Positions 32,181 to 43,546 of a DNA stretch of 64,000 nt are shown here, piece by piece. Both the position numbers and the translations under genes were made by a program. This stretch comes from Dipteris shenzhenensis (taxonomy: Eukaryota; Polypodiophyta; Polypodiopsida; Gleicheniales), in the NCBI GenBank assembly GCA_047967505.1, contig CM106541.1, one strand, 5' to 3'. Numbering within the stretch: position 1 is the first letter of the stretch; every line of letters begins with the position of its first letter. The notes beneath the pieces are model-generated. The model saw only the letters and a program-made list of their open reading frames with translations. It did no database searches and had not been told where the DNA came from.

Positions 32181-32477
32181 TGTACAGAATGAGGGAGAGA
32201 GGTAGGAGACTCAACTGTAGCTTTCTTCATAATACACAAAAGAGAGAGGACACAAGGTTGGAGGCTGAAGCTTATCTTCACTTTTGCACACAACAACAAC
32301 ACAATGAAAGATGGGTATACACTATATGTGTAACCCTAGAATACACGGTTTATATGTGAACCCAATCCAAACATACGTGGCTATCTAACTACGCCACAAG
32401 TATACCTAACACAAGACAGTGACATAAATGATAGTCACCCAGGATATACATCAAGGGTAGAGCTTGATATCTCAACA
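32181..32477 (-). repeat. Copia A 5' LTR
   Basis: Pairs with 7934-8231. Ends TGTACAG...CTCAACA on the plus strand. Confidence 0.9.
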
Positions 32478-32812
32478 TCAACTGCTGTGTATATCATGAA
32501 TATAACCCCCACTACATCTGTCCATGGAATGATGCTTGAGGAAAAGTATACAAGTAGAAAACTAGATATTTCACATCTTAAAGTATTTGGTTGCATTGCT
32601 TATGTTCATATCCCTAATGAGAGGAGAACTAAGCTGGATCTAAAGGCAAAAAAATGCATCTTCATTGGATATTCTCTGCAGCAGAAAGCATGCCACTATT
32701 ATATCCCTTCCACTCGTAGGATGCAAGTGAGCAGAGATGTAGTTTTTGATGAAATGAGTTGTTGGTATGGTCTAGCAAATGTTACAAAAGATGCAGATGT
32801 AGGAAACGATGA
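32478..32812 (+). pseudogene. Copia C integrase, right fragment
   Basis: The plus strand resumes the integrase read at 7869-7933: TAVYIMNITPTTSVHGMM, KLDISHLKVFGCIAYVHIP, KCIFIGYSLQQ, DVVFDEMSCWYG. It is close in sequence to the copia A integrase (29643-29224), so host and insert belong to one family. It fades out at about 32812. Confidence 0.88.
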
Positions 32813-32903
32813 TTGCAAAAAAGTGATAGAGCTAATTGTGTCTTTGAACTCCTATAGCACGTTCTATTATCTAATTTACACAAAAGGAGGCACTAGACTT
32901 CCT

Positions 32904-33518
32904 CTAACCTTGGAAGTTGCTATCATTCACTAGTTCAAAATAGAACACATCCGCTAAATTCAAGTTTGTTGGCGGAAATTGTCCATTCATCCATTCTTCA
33001 TCTCTCATATAAGCCACTACAGACCATATACATCCATGCACTTCAGAATAGATTATTTTAACATGTGCATTATCACCAAAATGTAAACTCTGAATAGATT
33101 GACCAAATTCCAAAAGTATATACATGAAAACAACACTTTATTTATAATTTTTTTCCTGTTTAGATCCACTCATCAAACTCTTCATTAGTGCACAAGAAAA
33201 ACCATATTACATCATTTGGAAAATCATCTTCACTGGGCATCTCTATATCACCCCACTCCTCATCATATATATACAAAATGACATGCCAAATGTCACCATC
33301 TCTGATATTTAAAACTATTTCATAATGGAAAGTCCAGTTAAATTCTATTTCTCTTATACCACTGTCCACTCCAATAACGAGATACATGTGCTTTTTTGAC
33401 AATGTACAATAGTTCTTGATAAGAAATTCCAATCTCTGGGATCTTCAATCTTTCACTGGCAGCTTGCTGTATTTCCTATTCAACCAGCTCTCCTGTTCTC
33501 TCTATGGCTCCCACTCTG
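32904..33518 (-). pseudogene. Unknown protein relic with a repeated ~50-aa domain
   Basis: Two minus-strand coding stretches (33432-33160 and 33125-32904) resemble each other: HYEIVLNIRDGDIWHVILYI with DEEWGDIEMP, and HVKIIYSEVHGCIWSVVAYM with DEEWMNGQFPP. Both keep H-x2-I, G-x-IW, DEEW and a late DV-x3-F-x-L. Upstream, another frame reads VGAIERTGELVE and RLKIPEIGISYQELL after a good acceptor (TTTTTTGCAG, minus strand, near 33518). A stop and a frame change separate these. It looks like the remains of a multi-exon gene with a duplicated domain. Family not recognised. Confidence 0.4.
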
Positions 33519-34190
33519 CAAAAAAGTCTATAGAATACCTATTATTTATGTGCTCTTCATTCATGCATCTAAAACAGATCTAAAGTCACATTTTCCAGCT
33601 CCCTGCCTGAGGCAAACACACTTCTATGTTTTCTAGTTTATCGGAACACCACTTTTACACACTTTTTCCTAACAAAATTCTACCTACGCTGCTGTTTTTG
33701 TATTTTCCCTTCTCCAAACAATTAAAACCAGCAAGTACACTATGCAAGAAGTGAATATACAGCTTATTTGAAATCGACCCACTCTTTTACACCTGTTTTT
33801 GACAAATTCTCCTACCCGGAAGCTGCATAAATCAGGTCGCCCTGTAGAATTCACTTGTAGGCTGTAGTCGCAAGCTCTCTTCCTGCATAAGAGCTGGTCA
33901 CCCTATAGTTTCATCTACCCAAGCACCAATTTCAGTAGTTTCCCCTGAGTCCCTTCTACTTTTTGCTTAATCCTGACACCTGATTTCAGTAAAATAGCAT
34001 TTCTCACCTCACTTGACATCTACAGGCAGCAAAAACCAGCAACTTCCTGGCAAGTTCAAGTTGTCTACTACTACTTGATGCAAGTCTAGCTTCCCAGGCT
34101 CGAAGACTGCACTTTTGGCTCCTCTACAACTGATCTAGCATAGGTATTATGCTCCCTCTTACTCTCTTTCTTCAAGCGTGTGACTACTTT
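33519..34190. other. No gene seen
   Basis: AT-balanced sequence without a convincing frame, repeat or RNA gene. Confidence 0.5.
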
Positions 34191-34194
34191 CTCC

Positions 34195-34530
34195 TGTTTT
34201 AACTCACCCCCTCTAGCTTGAAATAGTATGCAAGCTCTCCTTTTGACATGCAGCACCTTGCATACATTCTGGTAGCTGTGGAACTGACATCTAGTGCCTC
34301 TACAAGCTTTCTTCTGATTTGGGAGTGACACATTGCCTAGATTGAAGCTCCTTTTGACATGTGGCAATCTAGTCATAGCCCACCATCCAGTCATATGCCA
34401 TTTCATCACCCAATCAGTGCCTTGCCACTGTATAGTTACACCCTCCTCCAGAAATTCAAAAATAGGGTTTCTAATAAATGTGTACTCTCTCTCTACTTCC
34501 TCTCTCTGCACCCATTTTGCACATTGAATT
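34195..34530 (-). repeat. Dispersed repeat, copy 1
   Basis: On the minus strand it matches 60265-60600 (shared words GGTGGGCTATGA, GATTGCCACATGT, AGGAGCTTCAATC, GGCACT). Both copies also read through in one frame (WWAMTRLPHVKRSFN here, WWAMIGLPHVRRSFN there), but the second has stops. It is either an old coding exon or a transposon segment. Confidence 0.6.
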
Positions 34531-34639
34531 TCATTGGCTAGACTTATGGATTAGCATTCATGTAACCACTCCACGGATGGAACATTATGCATTCTAGTAG
34601 ATGGAAAGGCTTGGAGACACATAGAGAAGAAGTGGCCAG

Positions 34640-35585
34640 GGTTTGGGCTTGAGCCTCAACATTTATGTCTTGGGTTGGCTATGGACGGCATTAATCCATT
34701 TGGCCATTAGTCCACATCATGGTCAATGTGGCCAGTGGTAGTCACCATCTATAACATTCCTCCATGGTTAACCATAAAGAAAGGGCATCTCATGTTGGCA
34801 CTCATTGTGCCAAGAATTCATAAGGTAAAGACCATGGACGTGTATCTGGGCCCTTTGATAGATGAGTTATAGACCCTATGGAATGGCTTGCAAGTTTATG
34901 ACATTTCTAGTCCTGTGGGTGAATGCCATTTTCAAGTGAAAGGCATCATGATGTGGACCATGCATAATTATCCCAAGTTTCATGATTGCTCATGTATCCA
35001 TTTTTCTCCCCCTATACCTACATTCTACATTCATGCATTCTCATGTCACTTTGAACATGTCAAAGTTCTTGTGTTTGATAGATCTTCAAGTGTCAGGACA
35101 CCATGCATGTCCATCTTGTGGTGATAGTTTGTGTAGCCATCATTCCAAACATCTTGCAAAGGTGGTTTATGAGAAACATAGGAGATTTTTACCCATGTAC
35201 CATCCATTTCAAGTAGACCCCTAATTTAGTATCATAGAATTGACTCCTACTCCTCTAGTCATGTGCACTGGTGATTGGGAGTGACTTTCTCATGATCCCA
35301 ACATGCCAATACCCCCATCTAGCTTACATTGACTCTCCATATTTTACACTCTTCCATATTGGAGGCATCTAAAAGTCACGTACATATTAGACCCCATGCA
35401 TATTTTTAAAAATGTGGGAAAGAGTCTATGGAAGCATATGATTGGAGATAAAAATTTAGTGAATGCACGTTTGGATTTGAAAGAAATGGGAACCAAACAT
35501 GCCTGTTGGCCTAAACACCAAGGAACATCCCAAAAGCCCAATTTACCAAAGGCACCATGGATACTAACAAAGATAGAGCAAATTC
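34640..35585 (+). pseudogene. CACTA (En/Spm, TNP2-type) transposase relic
   Basis: The plus strand encodes landmark TNP2 stretches in order: LGLAMDGINPFG (the DG-NPFG box with the first catalytic Asp), SWSMWPVVVTIYNIPPWL, YLGPLIDEL, then a TAG, LWNGLQVYD, MMWTMHNYPKFHD, SGHHACPSCG, EKHRRFLPMYHPF, YWRHLKVTYILDPMHIFKNVG, and MGTKHACWP ending APWILTKIEQ. Stops after NPFGH and IDEL and a frame change near 35000-35080 disable it. It is cut on the right at about 35590 by copia E. TNP2 proteins cut and join CACTA transposons; no CACTA ends were found here. Confidence 0.9.
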
Positions 35586-35594
35586 ATGTGAAAC

Positions 35595-36942
35595 ATGTAA
35601 TCAGATCAACCTCTCTAGCTAAAACCTTCTCTCTCACAAAGTGGTAATGCACCTCAATGTGCTTTGTTCTCGCATGATAAACTGAGTTATTAGCAAGCAT
35701 AATACCGCTAATGTTTTCATAATAAATGACAATTGCATCATGTACTGACTAGCCCAAATCAGCAAGTAGCTTTTATAACCAAGCTACCTCACATACAGCC
35801 ATAGCTGCACCCCTGTACTCAACCTCTGCGTTCGATAAGGCAACTATCAGCTGCTTCTTACTGCTCCAACTGATGGCAGCACTCCTAAGGGAAAACATAA
35901 ATCCACTAGTAGATCTCTTATCGGAGATACTACTAGCCAAATCAACATCTGTGTACCCATGTACCTGTATCAGACACCCAGCCTCATAAAAAAGTCCATA
36001 CTGTAAAGTGGACTGCACATATCTCACTATGCGCCTAGCTGCATCCAAATGTGGCTTTCTTGGTGCCTGCATAAACTGACTCACTAGTCTAACAACATAG
36101 CTCAAATTTGGCCTGGTGATAGTCATGTATATCAGACTCCCAACTATGCATCTATACACAGTGACATCTTCAAGAAGCTCTTCTTTTTCTACACTGAGCT
36201 TCACATTTTGTTCCAATGGAACAGAGATGGGCTTACAACTTGTCATCCCATACCTAGACAGCATATCCAAACCATACTGCCTCTGCAACGACCATATCCC
36301 TCCAAGGGACCTAATAAATTCAATGTCTAGAAAGTAATGCAACTCTCCCAAATCCTTCATTTCAAATTTCTGCTTCAAAAGCAGCTTCACATCATCAATG
36401 TTTGCATCACTATCACCCATAACAATCAAGTCATCCACATAGATGACTACAAGCACAATCCCTCTATCTGTTCTTTTCACATAAAGTGAAAAATCTACAT
36501 TGGAAATCTAAAATCAAATGGTAACAAGATACTGGCCTATCTTGTACGACCATGCCCTGGGTGCCTGTTTTAAGCCATATAAGGCTTTGCGCAACCTACA
36601 AGCCAAATGGGGTTGTGCATCATCTTGATAACCTTCTGGCTGCATCATATAGACCTCTTCTTGCAAATCACCATGCAAGAAGGCATTCTTTACATCCATT
36701 TGATGCAAAGACCATCCTTTTGTAGTAGCCATAGTAATTACTGCTCTCACAGTTGCCATCCTTGCAATTGGTCTGAAGGTTTCCTCATAATCAATGCCAT
36801 ATGTCTGTGCATATCCTTTGGCAACTAACCTTGCCTTATACTTGCTCACTGTTCCATCGGCATTGTGCTTCACCTTATATACCCACTTGTAGCCAATCAC
36901 CTTCTTATCATGAGGCAAAGGCATCAATTCCCAAGTGTGGTT
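35595..36942 (-). pseudogene. Copia E pol fragment (reverse transcriptase and RNase H)
   Basis: Minus strand, same family as copia A. Reverse transcriptase: [66 protein letters not shown], then YVDDLIVMG near 36440. RNase H: DVDLASSISDKRSTSGFMF, ISWSSKKQ. It starts abruptly at the CACTA relic and ends at 36942, where an LTR (TGTTGG) begins. A stop lies at about 36514 and a further break at about 35770. Confidence 0.92.
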
Positions 36943-37318
36943 TGTTGGAAATGGAATGCAAGAGTAGCATTGAAGCAAGAAGATCAGTACACAAGGTGTG
37001 GGCAAGTAATGATTCATTTTCATTCATAGAGACAGATACATATAGAGAATTGCCCTTGAGTAGGTAGCATAATCACCTCCTTGATTATCTCCATCTGTAA
37101 CACCTCCAAGTCCTCCATCTACTAGACCACCAAGCCCCTGACTTATCTCATCACACCAAACTCACTGACACCTCACTGATGATGTCACCTGACACACCTA
37201 CCTTAAGTGCTTCCAGACACTTACACAGAGTCCTACACAAGCACACATCTAGACACACCTAGACCATATGACCTTGTCCTTTAGGCTCTTTTCCTAGGAC
37301 ATCAATTTATGTCCAACA
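36943..37318 (-). repeat. LTR of element F (minus strand)
   Basis: Bounded by TGTTGG and CCAACA, with a polypurine tract (GAAGGGGGG on the minus strand) at 37319-37327, so it is the 3' LTR of a minus-strand element that entered copia E. Its sequence is matched, in inverted orientation, by the solo LTR at 39130-39492. Confidence 0.82.
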
Positions 37319-37724
37319 CCCCCCTTCAATTGATGACCTTCAACCCTGACAGTAGACCATTGGACATGGCATGGTTTGTACATTAACTCATCCTCCCAAT
37401 CAAGTACTCACTTCCTCTGATAGTAGACCACCAAGCCCCTGACTTATCTCATCACACCAAACTCACTGACACCTCACTGATGATGTCACCTGACACACCT
37501 ACCTTAAGTGCTTCCAGACACTTACACAGAGTCCTACACAAGCACACATCTAGACAACCTAGACCATATGACCTTGTCCTTTAGGCTCTTTTCCTAGGAC
37601 ATCAATTTATGTCCAACACCCCCCTTCAATTGATGACCTTCAACCCTGACAGTAGACCATTGGACATGGCATGGTTTGTACATTAACTCATCCTCCCAAT
37701 CAAGTACTCACTTCCTCTGATAGT
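37124..37724. repeat. 301-bp tandem duplication over the LTR/internal junction
   Basis: 37124-37424 and 37425-37724 are nearly identical, starting at AGACCACCAAGCCCCTGAC. The unit spans the inner part of LTR F, its polypurine tract and about 100 bases of internal DNA, so the junction is present twice. Confidence 0.95.
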
Positions 37725-38035
37725 AGACTATTGGATACGGCATGGTTTGCATAGTGACTCATGCTCCCAATCAAGTACTCACTTCGGTTGCATTGGTAGT
37801 AGGCATTTGGCAATTTCTAGCTCCAATATGTCCTCACCCCAAATTTGGCTCCCTCAGTTTACAATAAGTGGGTCTCAATGGATTCTCCTATTGTGTCGTT
37901 GGAAGTAGACCTCTAGGACATATCATCTAGTCTATACACATTGGACTGACTCAATAAACTTAAAAGAAAACATATCATTTTTGGATGGAGTGGGCATGGC
38001 AGAGCACCTTATTGACTCAATCACACATTTCTAAT

Positions 38036-38488
38036 CTAGATGGCAGGGCTAGTTGGGCCAGGGCTAGCTCCCCCCTTGCTGAAAGTCTCCTCATTGACTA
38101 TGGTCTTCTTGGTCTTCTTCAATTCTGGTCCTTTGGTAGTGTCTTGAAAAGAACACATTTCTTTTCCACAAATTAACTTGTGCATCTTTAGGTCCTCTTG
38201 TTCTTGCCCTGATGCTGCATATTGGTGTTTTATCCCTTGCTTTTCCAAGAGATCTTTGAACTTGATTGTACTCCATTCATATTCCATATGGGTTTTTAAT
38301 GTAGCCACCTTGAACCCATAGATTTCCTCTACATGTGTGAGGAAGAGTTGGAAGCCTTCAAATGCATTTATCCTTTCTTTGATCATGTAGATCCATTTAT
38401 TGCTTGAGCATTCATTAGTGACTATGAGATAGATGAGATCATTGAATGCTGAGAAGTTCATTGGCCCGTGAATTTCTCCATGTATCAT
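38036..38488 (-). pseudogene. Divergent copia integrase fragment
   Basis: The frame is open for 150 codons and follows copia integrase in pattern: IHGEIHGPMNFSAFNDLIY (usually H-D-x-x-GP), WIYMIKERINAFEGFQLF, then EYEWSTIKFKDLLEKQGIKH. The catalytic Asp positions appear changed (HGEIHG and THMEYEW), so it is an inactive relic, probably internal to element F. Confidence 0.6.
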
Positions 38489-39129
38489 CTCAAAATTCTT
38501 ATAAGGACTGTCTTCTAGGATTGTCCGACTTCATTGTCAAATATTTGACTTTAAGAGTGTCCATGAGTAGGTCTTACTTTCTATTGAAAGTAGTGTCTAT
38601 ACTCTTACAAAAAGATTATTCTGATGATTTCATTGGAAGGAATGCCAAATGATAACCTCAAGGAAGTTGAACTTTACCAAGTAACCACCAATAATATGAA
38701 ATCTGATTTGGTCAAAAGACTTCAAACTTTTGGGTCTCTTTTCACTATGATTGAGTATCCTTTGAAGGGATCAATTTTCACTAGTTAACTAGTCAATGCT
38801 TGAGACTAGTCAGCAACATCAACTTGCCATCTTCCAAAGTATAATGCCATGATAATCAATATAAGGCCTGTCAATAATCAGCCTTTCAAATATACAAATC
38901 CTTAAAGAGATCAAGGATTTTGGGTAAAGATAACCTCAAAAAATGTTGAATGACTTGGTCAAACCTTGACTATCACAAGTCAAACTTTGAATAATGATGA
39001 CTAAATGCAATCATCAATGCATGAGATTATAATCAATCTGAATCATCAAATAGGTGAACAAATGGTAGTAGCTAACTGGAGATTCACCTTAGTTAGGCTG
39101 TAGTCAATTTTTGAACTTTGACTGTTCAT
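38489..39129. other. No gene seen; AT-rich DNA
   Basis: AT-rich, with recurring TCAA-rich words (GTCAAAC, TTTGACT) that form no clear repeat. No gene is supported. Confidence 0.5.
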
Positions 39130-39492
39130 TGTTGGACATAAATTGATGTGCTAGGAAAAGAGGCTAAAGGACAAGGTCATATGGTCTAGGTGTGTCTAGG
39201 TGTGTGCTTGTGTAGGACTCAGTGTAAGTGTGTGGGAGCACTTAAGGTAGGTGTGTTAGGTGACATCATCTATGAGGTGTCAGTGAGTTAGGTGTGATGA
39301 GATAATTTGGGGGCTTGGTGGTATGGAAGATGGAGAACTTGGTGGTCATGTAGATGGAGAAACTTATGGAGTTAATTGTGGATCTGATGCTACCTACTCA
39401 GGGGCACTTCTCTATATGTAACCAAGTTGACGATCAATACAAACTACTCTTGCCTCATTGTCTTCATGCTACTCATGCACCCATTTTTAACA
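39130..39492 (+). repeat. Solo LTR of the F family, with TSD TTCAT
   Basis: Starts TGTTGGACATAAATTGATG and ends TTTTTAACA, matching LTR F in inverted orientation. A perfect 5-bp duplication TTCAT lies at 39125-39129 and 39493-39497. No internal region or second LTR is present, so this is a solo LTR left by recombination. Confidence 0.9.
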
Positions 39493-39497
39493 TTCAT

Positions 39498-41710
39498 GCC
39501 CAAAGAAGTCAAAATCAAACAGAGTTGACAGAGGAGAGATATAGTGGCAAGAAGCCAGATCTATCACATTTAAAGGTTTTTGGTTGCATATGTTATGTGC
39601 ATGTTCCAAATGAGTTGCAGACTAAGTTGGATGCAAAGGCTAAGAAATATATCTTTTTGGGATACTCATTGGAGCATAAGGGGTACATATGTTATAACCC
39701 CATGACACGCAAGCTAAGGATCAGCCGTGATGTGGTTTTTGATGAGCTTGCAAGTTGGTATGCATTGCCTCCTATAGTAGTTGATGATGGAAAGCCTGCA
39801 GAGAATGTTGATAGGAATCCTATTGCTGAGACTGTTACTATTTCAGGGCCTAGTGAGGCTAGTTCTAGCTCTTCCACTTCACCATGGAGTGGTAGGCTAA
39901 GAAATTCAGCAGATAAGAGTGGATCAGCCCATGCAAAATAGCCCAAGGAAGGGCAAGGAAAAGATTGCAGAACAGGGTGGTACATCACGTGCAGGGGGAG
40001 AGTCAAGTGACTCAGACATGAGCTTGGATGAGGAGCTTGGAATTCCCAAAGTTACTACACCTGGTGTTAGGAAATCCACAAGGGTACAATACCCAGTGGA
40101 TAGGCTAACATATGATGGGCTGAGTACCATACATTATGCTTATATGGTTAAGGTATGTGAGGTGCCAGAGCCTACAAAATTTGAGGATGCTATGGGTAAT
40201 GCAGAATGGGAGTCTGCCATGGATGAAGAGATGGATGCCTTAGATGCCAACAAAACATGGAAGTTGGTTGATTTGCCTGCAAGAAAGAAACCCATTGGCT
40301 GAAAATGGGTTTATAAAGTGAAAAGAAACTCAGATGGAAGTGTGAGGAGGTACAAGGCATGACTTGTTGCAAAGGGATATGCACAAGAGTATGGCATTGA
40401 CTATGAAGAGACTTTCAGTCCTGTTGCTAAGATGAGTACAGTGAGGTGTGTCATTGCTTTAGCAACGAGTAAGGGCTGGTCTTTACATCAGATGGATGTT
40501 AAAAATTCCTTCTTACATGGTGATTTGCATGAGGAAGTGTACATGGAGCAACCACAGGGTTATGTACATCCACAGTATCCACAGAAGGTATGCAAATTGG
40601 TGAAGGCATTGTATGGCTTGAAGAATGCACCAAGGCAATGGTTTGAAAAGATAAGTGGTTATATTATTTCTATTGGATTTCAGGTTTCACCTACTGATCC
40701 CTCTTTATTTGTGAGAAAATCAGCCCATGGCATGATTGTGTTAGTACTTTATGTGGATGATCTCATATTGACAGGTGATAGTGTTGTTGAGATTTGTGAA
40801 ATCAAGCAACAACTTGGAAGCAGGTTTGAGATGAAAGACTTGGGAGAGTTGCGCTATTTTCTTGGTATTGAGGTCATTAGATCCACAGATGGAATATGGC
40901 TTATGCAAAGGCAATATGCATTGGACATGTTGTCTAGATTTGGCATGACAGGTTGCAAACCCATCACCATGCCTTTGGAGGTGAATGGGAATTTGACACA
41001 AGATGGGGGAGAGTTGATAGATGATGTTACCATGTATAGATGCATGGTTGGGAGCTTGATATACATGACTATTACAAGGCCAGACCTCAGTTATGTAGTT
41101 GGGTTGGTTAGTCAGTTCATGCAGGCTCCACGGAAGCCCCATTTGGATTCAGTCAGACGGATTATGCGATATGTGAAGAGCACAATTCAGTATGGTTTGT
41201 TTTATGCTTATGGTAGTGATTTGCATTTGTCCACTATACAGATGCTAATTGGGCTGGGAGCCCTTATGACAGGAGATCCATGAGTGGTTCTTCCTTTACA
41301 CTTAGTAGTGGTGCAGTGAGCTGGAGCTCAAAGAAGCAACCCACTGTTGCTCTTTCTAGCACTGAGGCACAGTTTAGAGGAGCTACACTTGCAACATGTG
41401 AGATTGATTGGCTATGCACGCTCCTACACTCTCTTGATATTGTGGTGGATTATGTAGTTTTCCTTTATTATGACTACATGAGCAGTATAAAGCTCTCTAG
41501 CAATCCGGTTTTTCATGCCAAGACCAAACATATTGAGGTCCATTATCATTTCATATGGGAAAAGGTCATTGCAGGTGAGATTGACCTTCAGCATGTCAGC
41601 ACTACTATGTAGGTGGCTGACATCTTCACGAAGTCCTTGGGTACAAAGAAGTACCAACGGTTTAGGAACTCACTTGGTGTTATGTCTATTGATGTGAGCT
41701 TGAGGGGGAG
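39498..41710 (+). pseudogene. Copia G pol (integrase tail, reverse transcriptase, RNase H)
   Basis: Plus strand. Integrase tail DLSHLKVFGCICYVHVPNE, IFLGYSLEHKGYICYN, RDVVFDELASWY. After a frame change comes reverse transcriptase with [57 protein letters not shown] and the catalytic LYVDDLI near 40750. RNase H follows after another frame change near 41280 (VSWSSKKQPTVALSSTEA, NPVFHAKTKHIEVHYHF, VADIFTKSLG). Two TGA stops (near 40301 and 40361) and TAG near 41610 interrupt it. The 5' half is missing. Same family as copia A. Confidence 0.94.
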
Positions 41711-41986
41711 TGTTGAGATATCAAGCTCAGAGTCCCATCGTATCCAGGAGGATGCCGGGTGACACGTGGTTCATATATCATGCTAGTCTAGATTTCTTTT
41801 ATCCATGTATGGTGTGGTAGGACTTATGCCTTGGACTTAGCCTATGACTCCTTATGCTAGTCATAGTAGGTGTAGGGTTTTATCATGTTGGTGTGTGAAT
41901 GAGATGTTAGTTGTTGTTGTTGCCTCCACTACTTGTGTACTCTATCCTCTCTCTCTTCTCACCTAGATCCCCCTCCCCTGTTTACA
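41711..41986 (+). repeat. Copia G 3' LTR
   Basis: The polypurine tract CTTGAGGGGGAG precedes TGTTGAGATATCAAGCTC, the start shared with copia A and H. The proposed end CTGTTTACA resembles the copia A LTR ends (CTGTACA, CTTTACA). Confidence 0.8.
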
Positions 41987-41989
41987 ATT

Positions 41990-43231
41990 ATGTCCTCATG
42001 TTGTGTGGCTTCTTCTCTCCCTTGGCTCCTGGTTGCCATACGGGCAACAGGCTCTGTCTTTAACTTTTTTTGTTCCAACTGCGGCACTAACTCTTGAAGT
42101 TCGGCCATGTTCCTGTCCGTGAAGCCAAATGTTGTTTTGTCTAGCCTCCACATAGCAAGATGTCACAAGAGTGGCATCAACAACATTGGGTGTTGAATTA
42201 TGTTGTTGTGTTGAGCACACACCTTTCCAACTTCTGGTAAAAGTAATCTACCCAATTAGTAACATGTTGTTGTGGCCTATGGAGTCTCAACAAGTGGTTG
42301 GTCGGGATGATGATCCGATGGCTCAACCCTTGTGAGGAGTCTTAAGACTCATGCTACCTTCTGTAGGTGTTGTGATATGTCTACAAATTTCACACCTCCC
42401 CATTGTTTATGGCTTTCATATGCTCCTGCTCCTTCTAGTTTGTTGCCCAATTTCCTTAGGCCCATGTAAGGCTTTGCCACCACATCCAAGGCATAGGCGT
42501 TCCTTACCGCATCAATGCTAAGGGTGAGGGTTTTCTCTTGTCTGTTAGTGGAGACAATTTTTGTCATCTTTGTATTTCTATTATAATTCTTCACAAAGTA
42601 GACTGCATAATCCATGTTGAGGTGACACAATAGCTTGAACTGCATTTTGCCTAATCCACATGCATCTAGATGTGGTACTACCTCCGGGTCTAGTAGTGCT
42701 TGGTAGCACTTTGAGGTGTGGTAGGTAACCTTGAACTAGGTGGTGGAGTTATACATGTATGTAGAATGAACAACCATACCGCTTAGCTGTTCCACCCATT
42801 CTTGGCCCAGTGGTGAATGCGTAGTGATGGTAATGCCTCTTTCTAAGCTCGGGCTGGATGCACTACTTTCTGAGCTTGCTTTGCGCTTCTTTGGGTTTGC
42901 ACTTGCTGTCGAAGGCTCTCTGATCTCTTGAGGTGTTTTGTGTGGTGTCTTCCCTTTCTTCTTGTGCCTTTCCATGGCCTCCTGTGCTGAGATTCGAAGG
43001 GCTTCTTTTATTTCCCTTACCTCTTCATTAGCAGATTGCCCTGGTAGTTGGGAATGGTCCGACTAGCCACTTGTGAATTCTAGCTGCTCCTCTTGGAGGG
43101 AGCTGAAGTGCCTTCTTGGTGTCAGAAGACATGTTTGGGTGGTTCGGTTGAAGGTAGTCGGGATATTTGAGAGTGATTTTGGAGGCTTTTGTGTGTAGGG
43201 GAAATTTTGGCAACTTACAGTTAGAAACCAT
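41990..43231 (-). pseudogene. Unknown minus-strand gene relic with TATA box
   Basis: A single minus-strand frame carries MERHKKKGKTPHKTPQEIREP, basic SANPKKRKASSE (likely nuclear signal), LGQEWVEQLSGMVVHSTYMY, a TAG near 42737, then VTYHTSKCYQALLDPEVVPH, MQFKLLCHLNMDYAVYFV and LSIDAVRNAYALDVVAKPY. After more stops comes MAELQELVPQLEQKKLKTE near 42110. An ATG at 43231 opens a short frame with KWLVGPFPTT about 20 bases downstream of a TATA box. Family not recognised; a transposon ORF or retroelement gag-like protein is possible. Confidence 0.4.
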
Positions 43232-43252
43232 AATGCAGCGCCTGGCTATCTT

Positions 43253-43263
43253 GACTTATATAG
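43253..43263 (-). promoter_or_regulatory. TATA box ahead of the 43.2-kb minus-strand relic
   Basis: CTATATAAGTC on the minus strand, about 22 bases before the ATG at 43231. The spacing is short for a usual transcript leader, so translation may start at a later ATG. Confidence 0.4.
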
Positions 43264-43546
43264 ATTTAATGCAGCGTGCTGCATTAATCTCTGATTGCAG
43301 TGCCCCCATGAAATTGCTCCCTGTTGATGGTGTCAATCAATCAGCCGTTCATTACCTTTTTTGGGACCTTGACCCTTTCTTCACAATGCATGATTGGCCC
43401 TTCACTTGACCACTTTGACATATGATGATGCATTATCCTATTATTGCAGCATGCCCAATAATGATGTACCTATGGCTTATCTTGGTGCAATATAGTTATG
43501 AGTGTCATCTTACATGTTTAACTAAACATTTTGTGCATGTGTGTCA

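Larger units (their letters stand above)
7934..32477 (-). mobile_element. Copia A: Ty1/copia element, split by copia B
   Basis: Two LTRs in the same orientation bound it: 7934-8231 and 32181-32477, 298 and 297 bp, clearly alike (shared AGAGAGGTAGGAGACTC and CACAACAACAACACAATG). The internal part on the minus strand has polypurine tract, RNase H and half of reverse transcriptase at the left, then copia B, then the remaining reverse transcriptase, integrase, protease and gag at the right, and a primer site beside the right LTR. Flanking bases GCAAG and TCAAC fit a decayed GCAAC target duplication inside copia C integrase. Confidence 0.9.

Noticed and set aside
37124-37724. CRISPR-like or short-spaced array
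   Set aside because: The repeats are two long direct copies without spacers, and the DNA is a plant transposon region.
38036-38488. The 150-codon open frame as a host gene
   Set aside because: Its residue pattern follows copia integrase along its length, with the catalytic positions lost.
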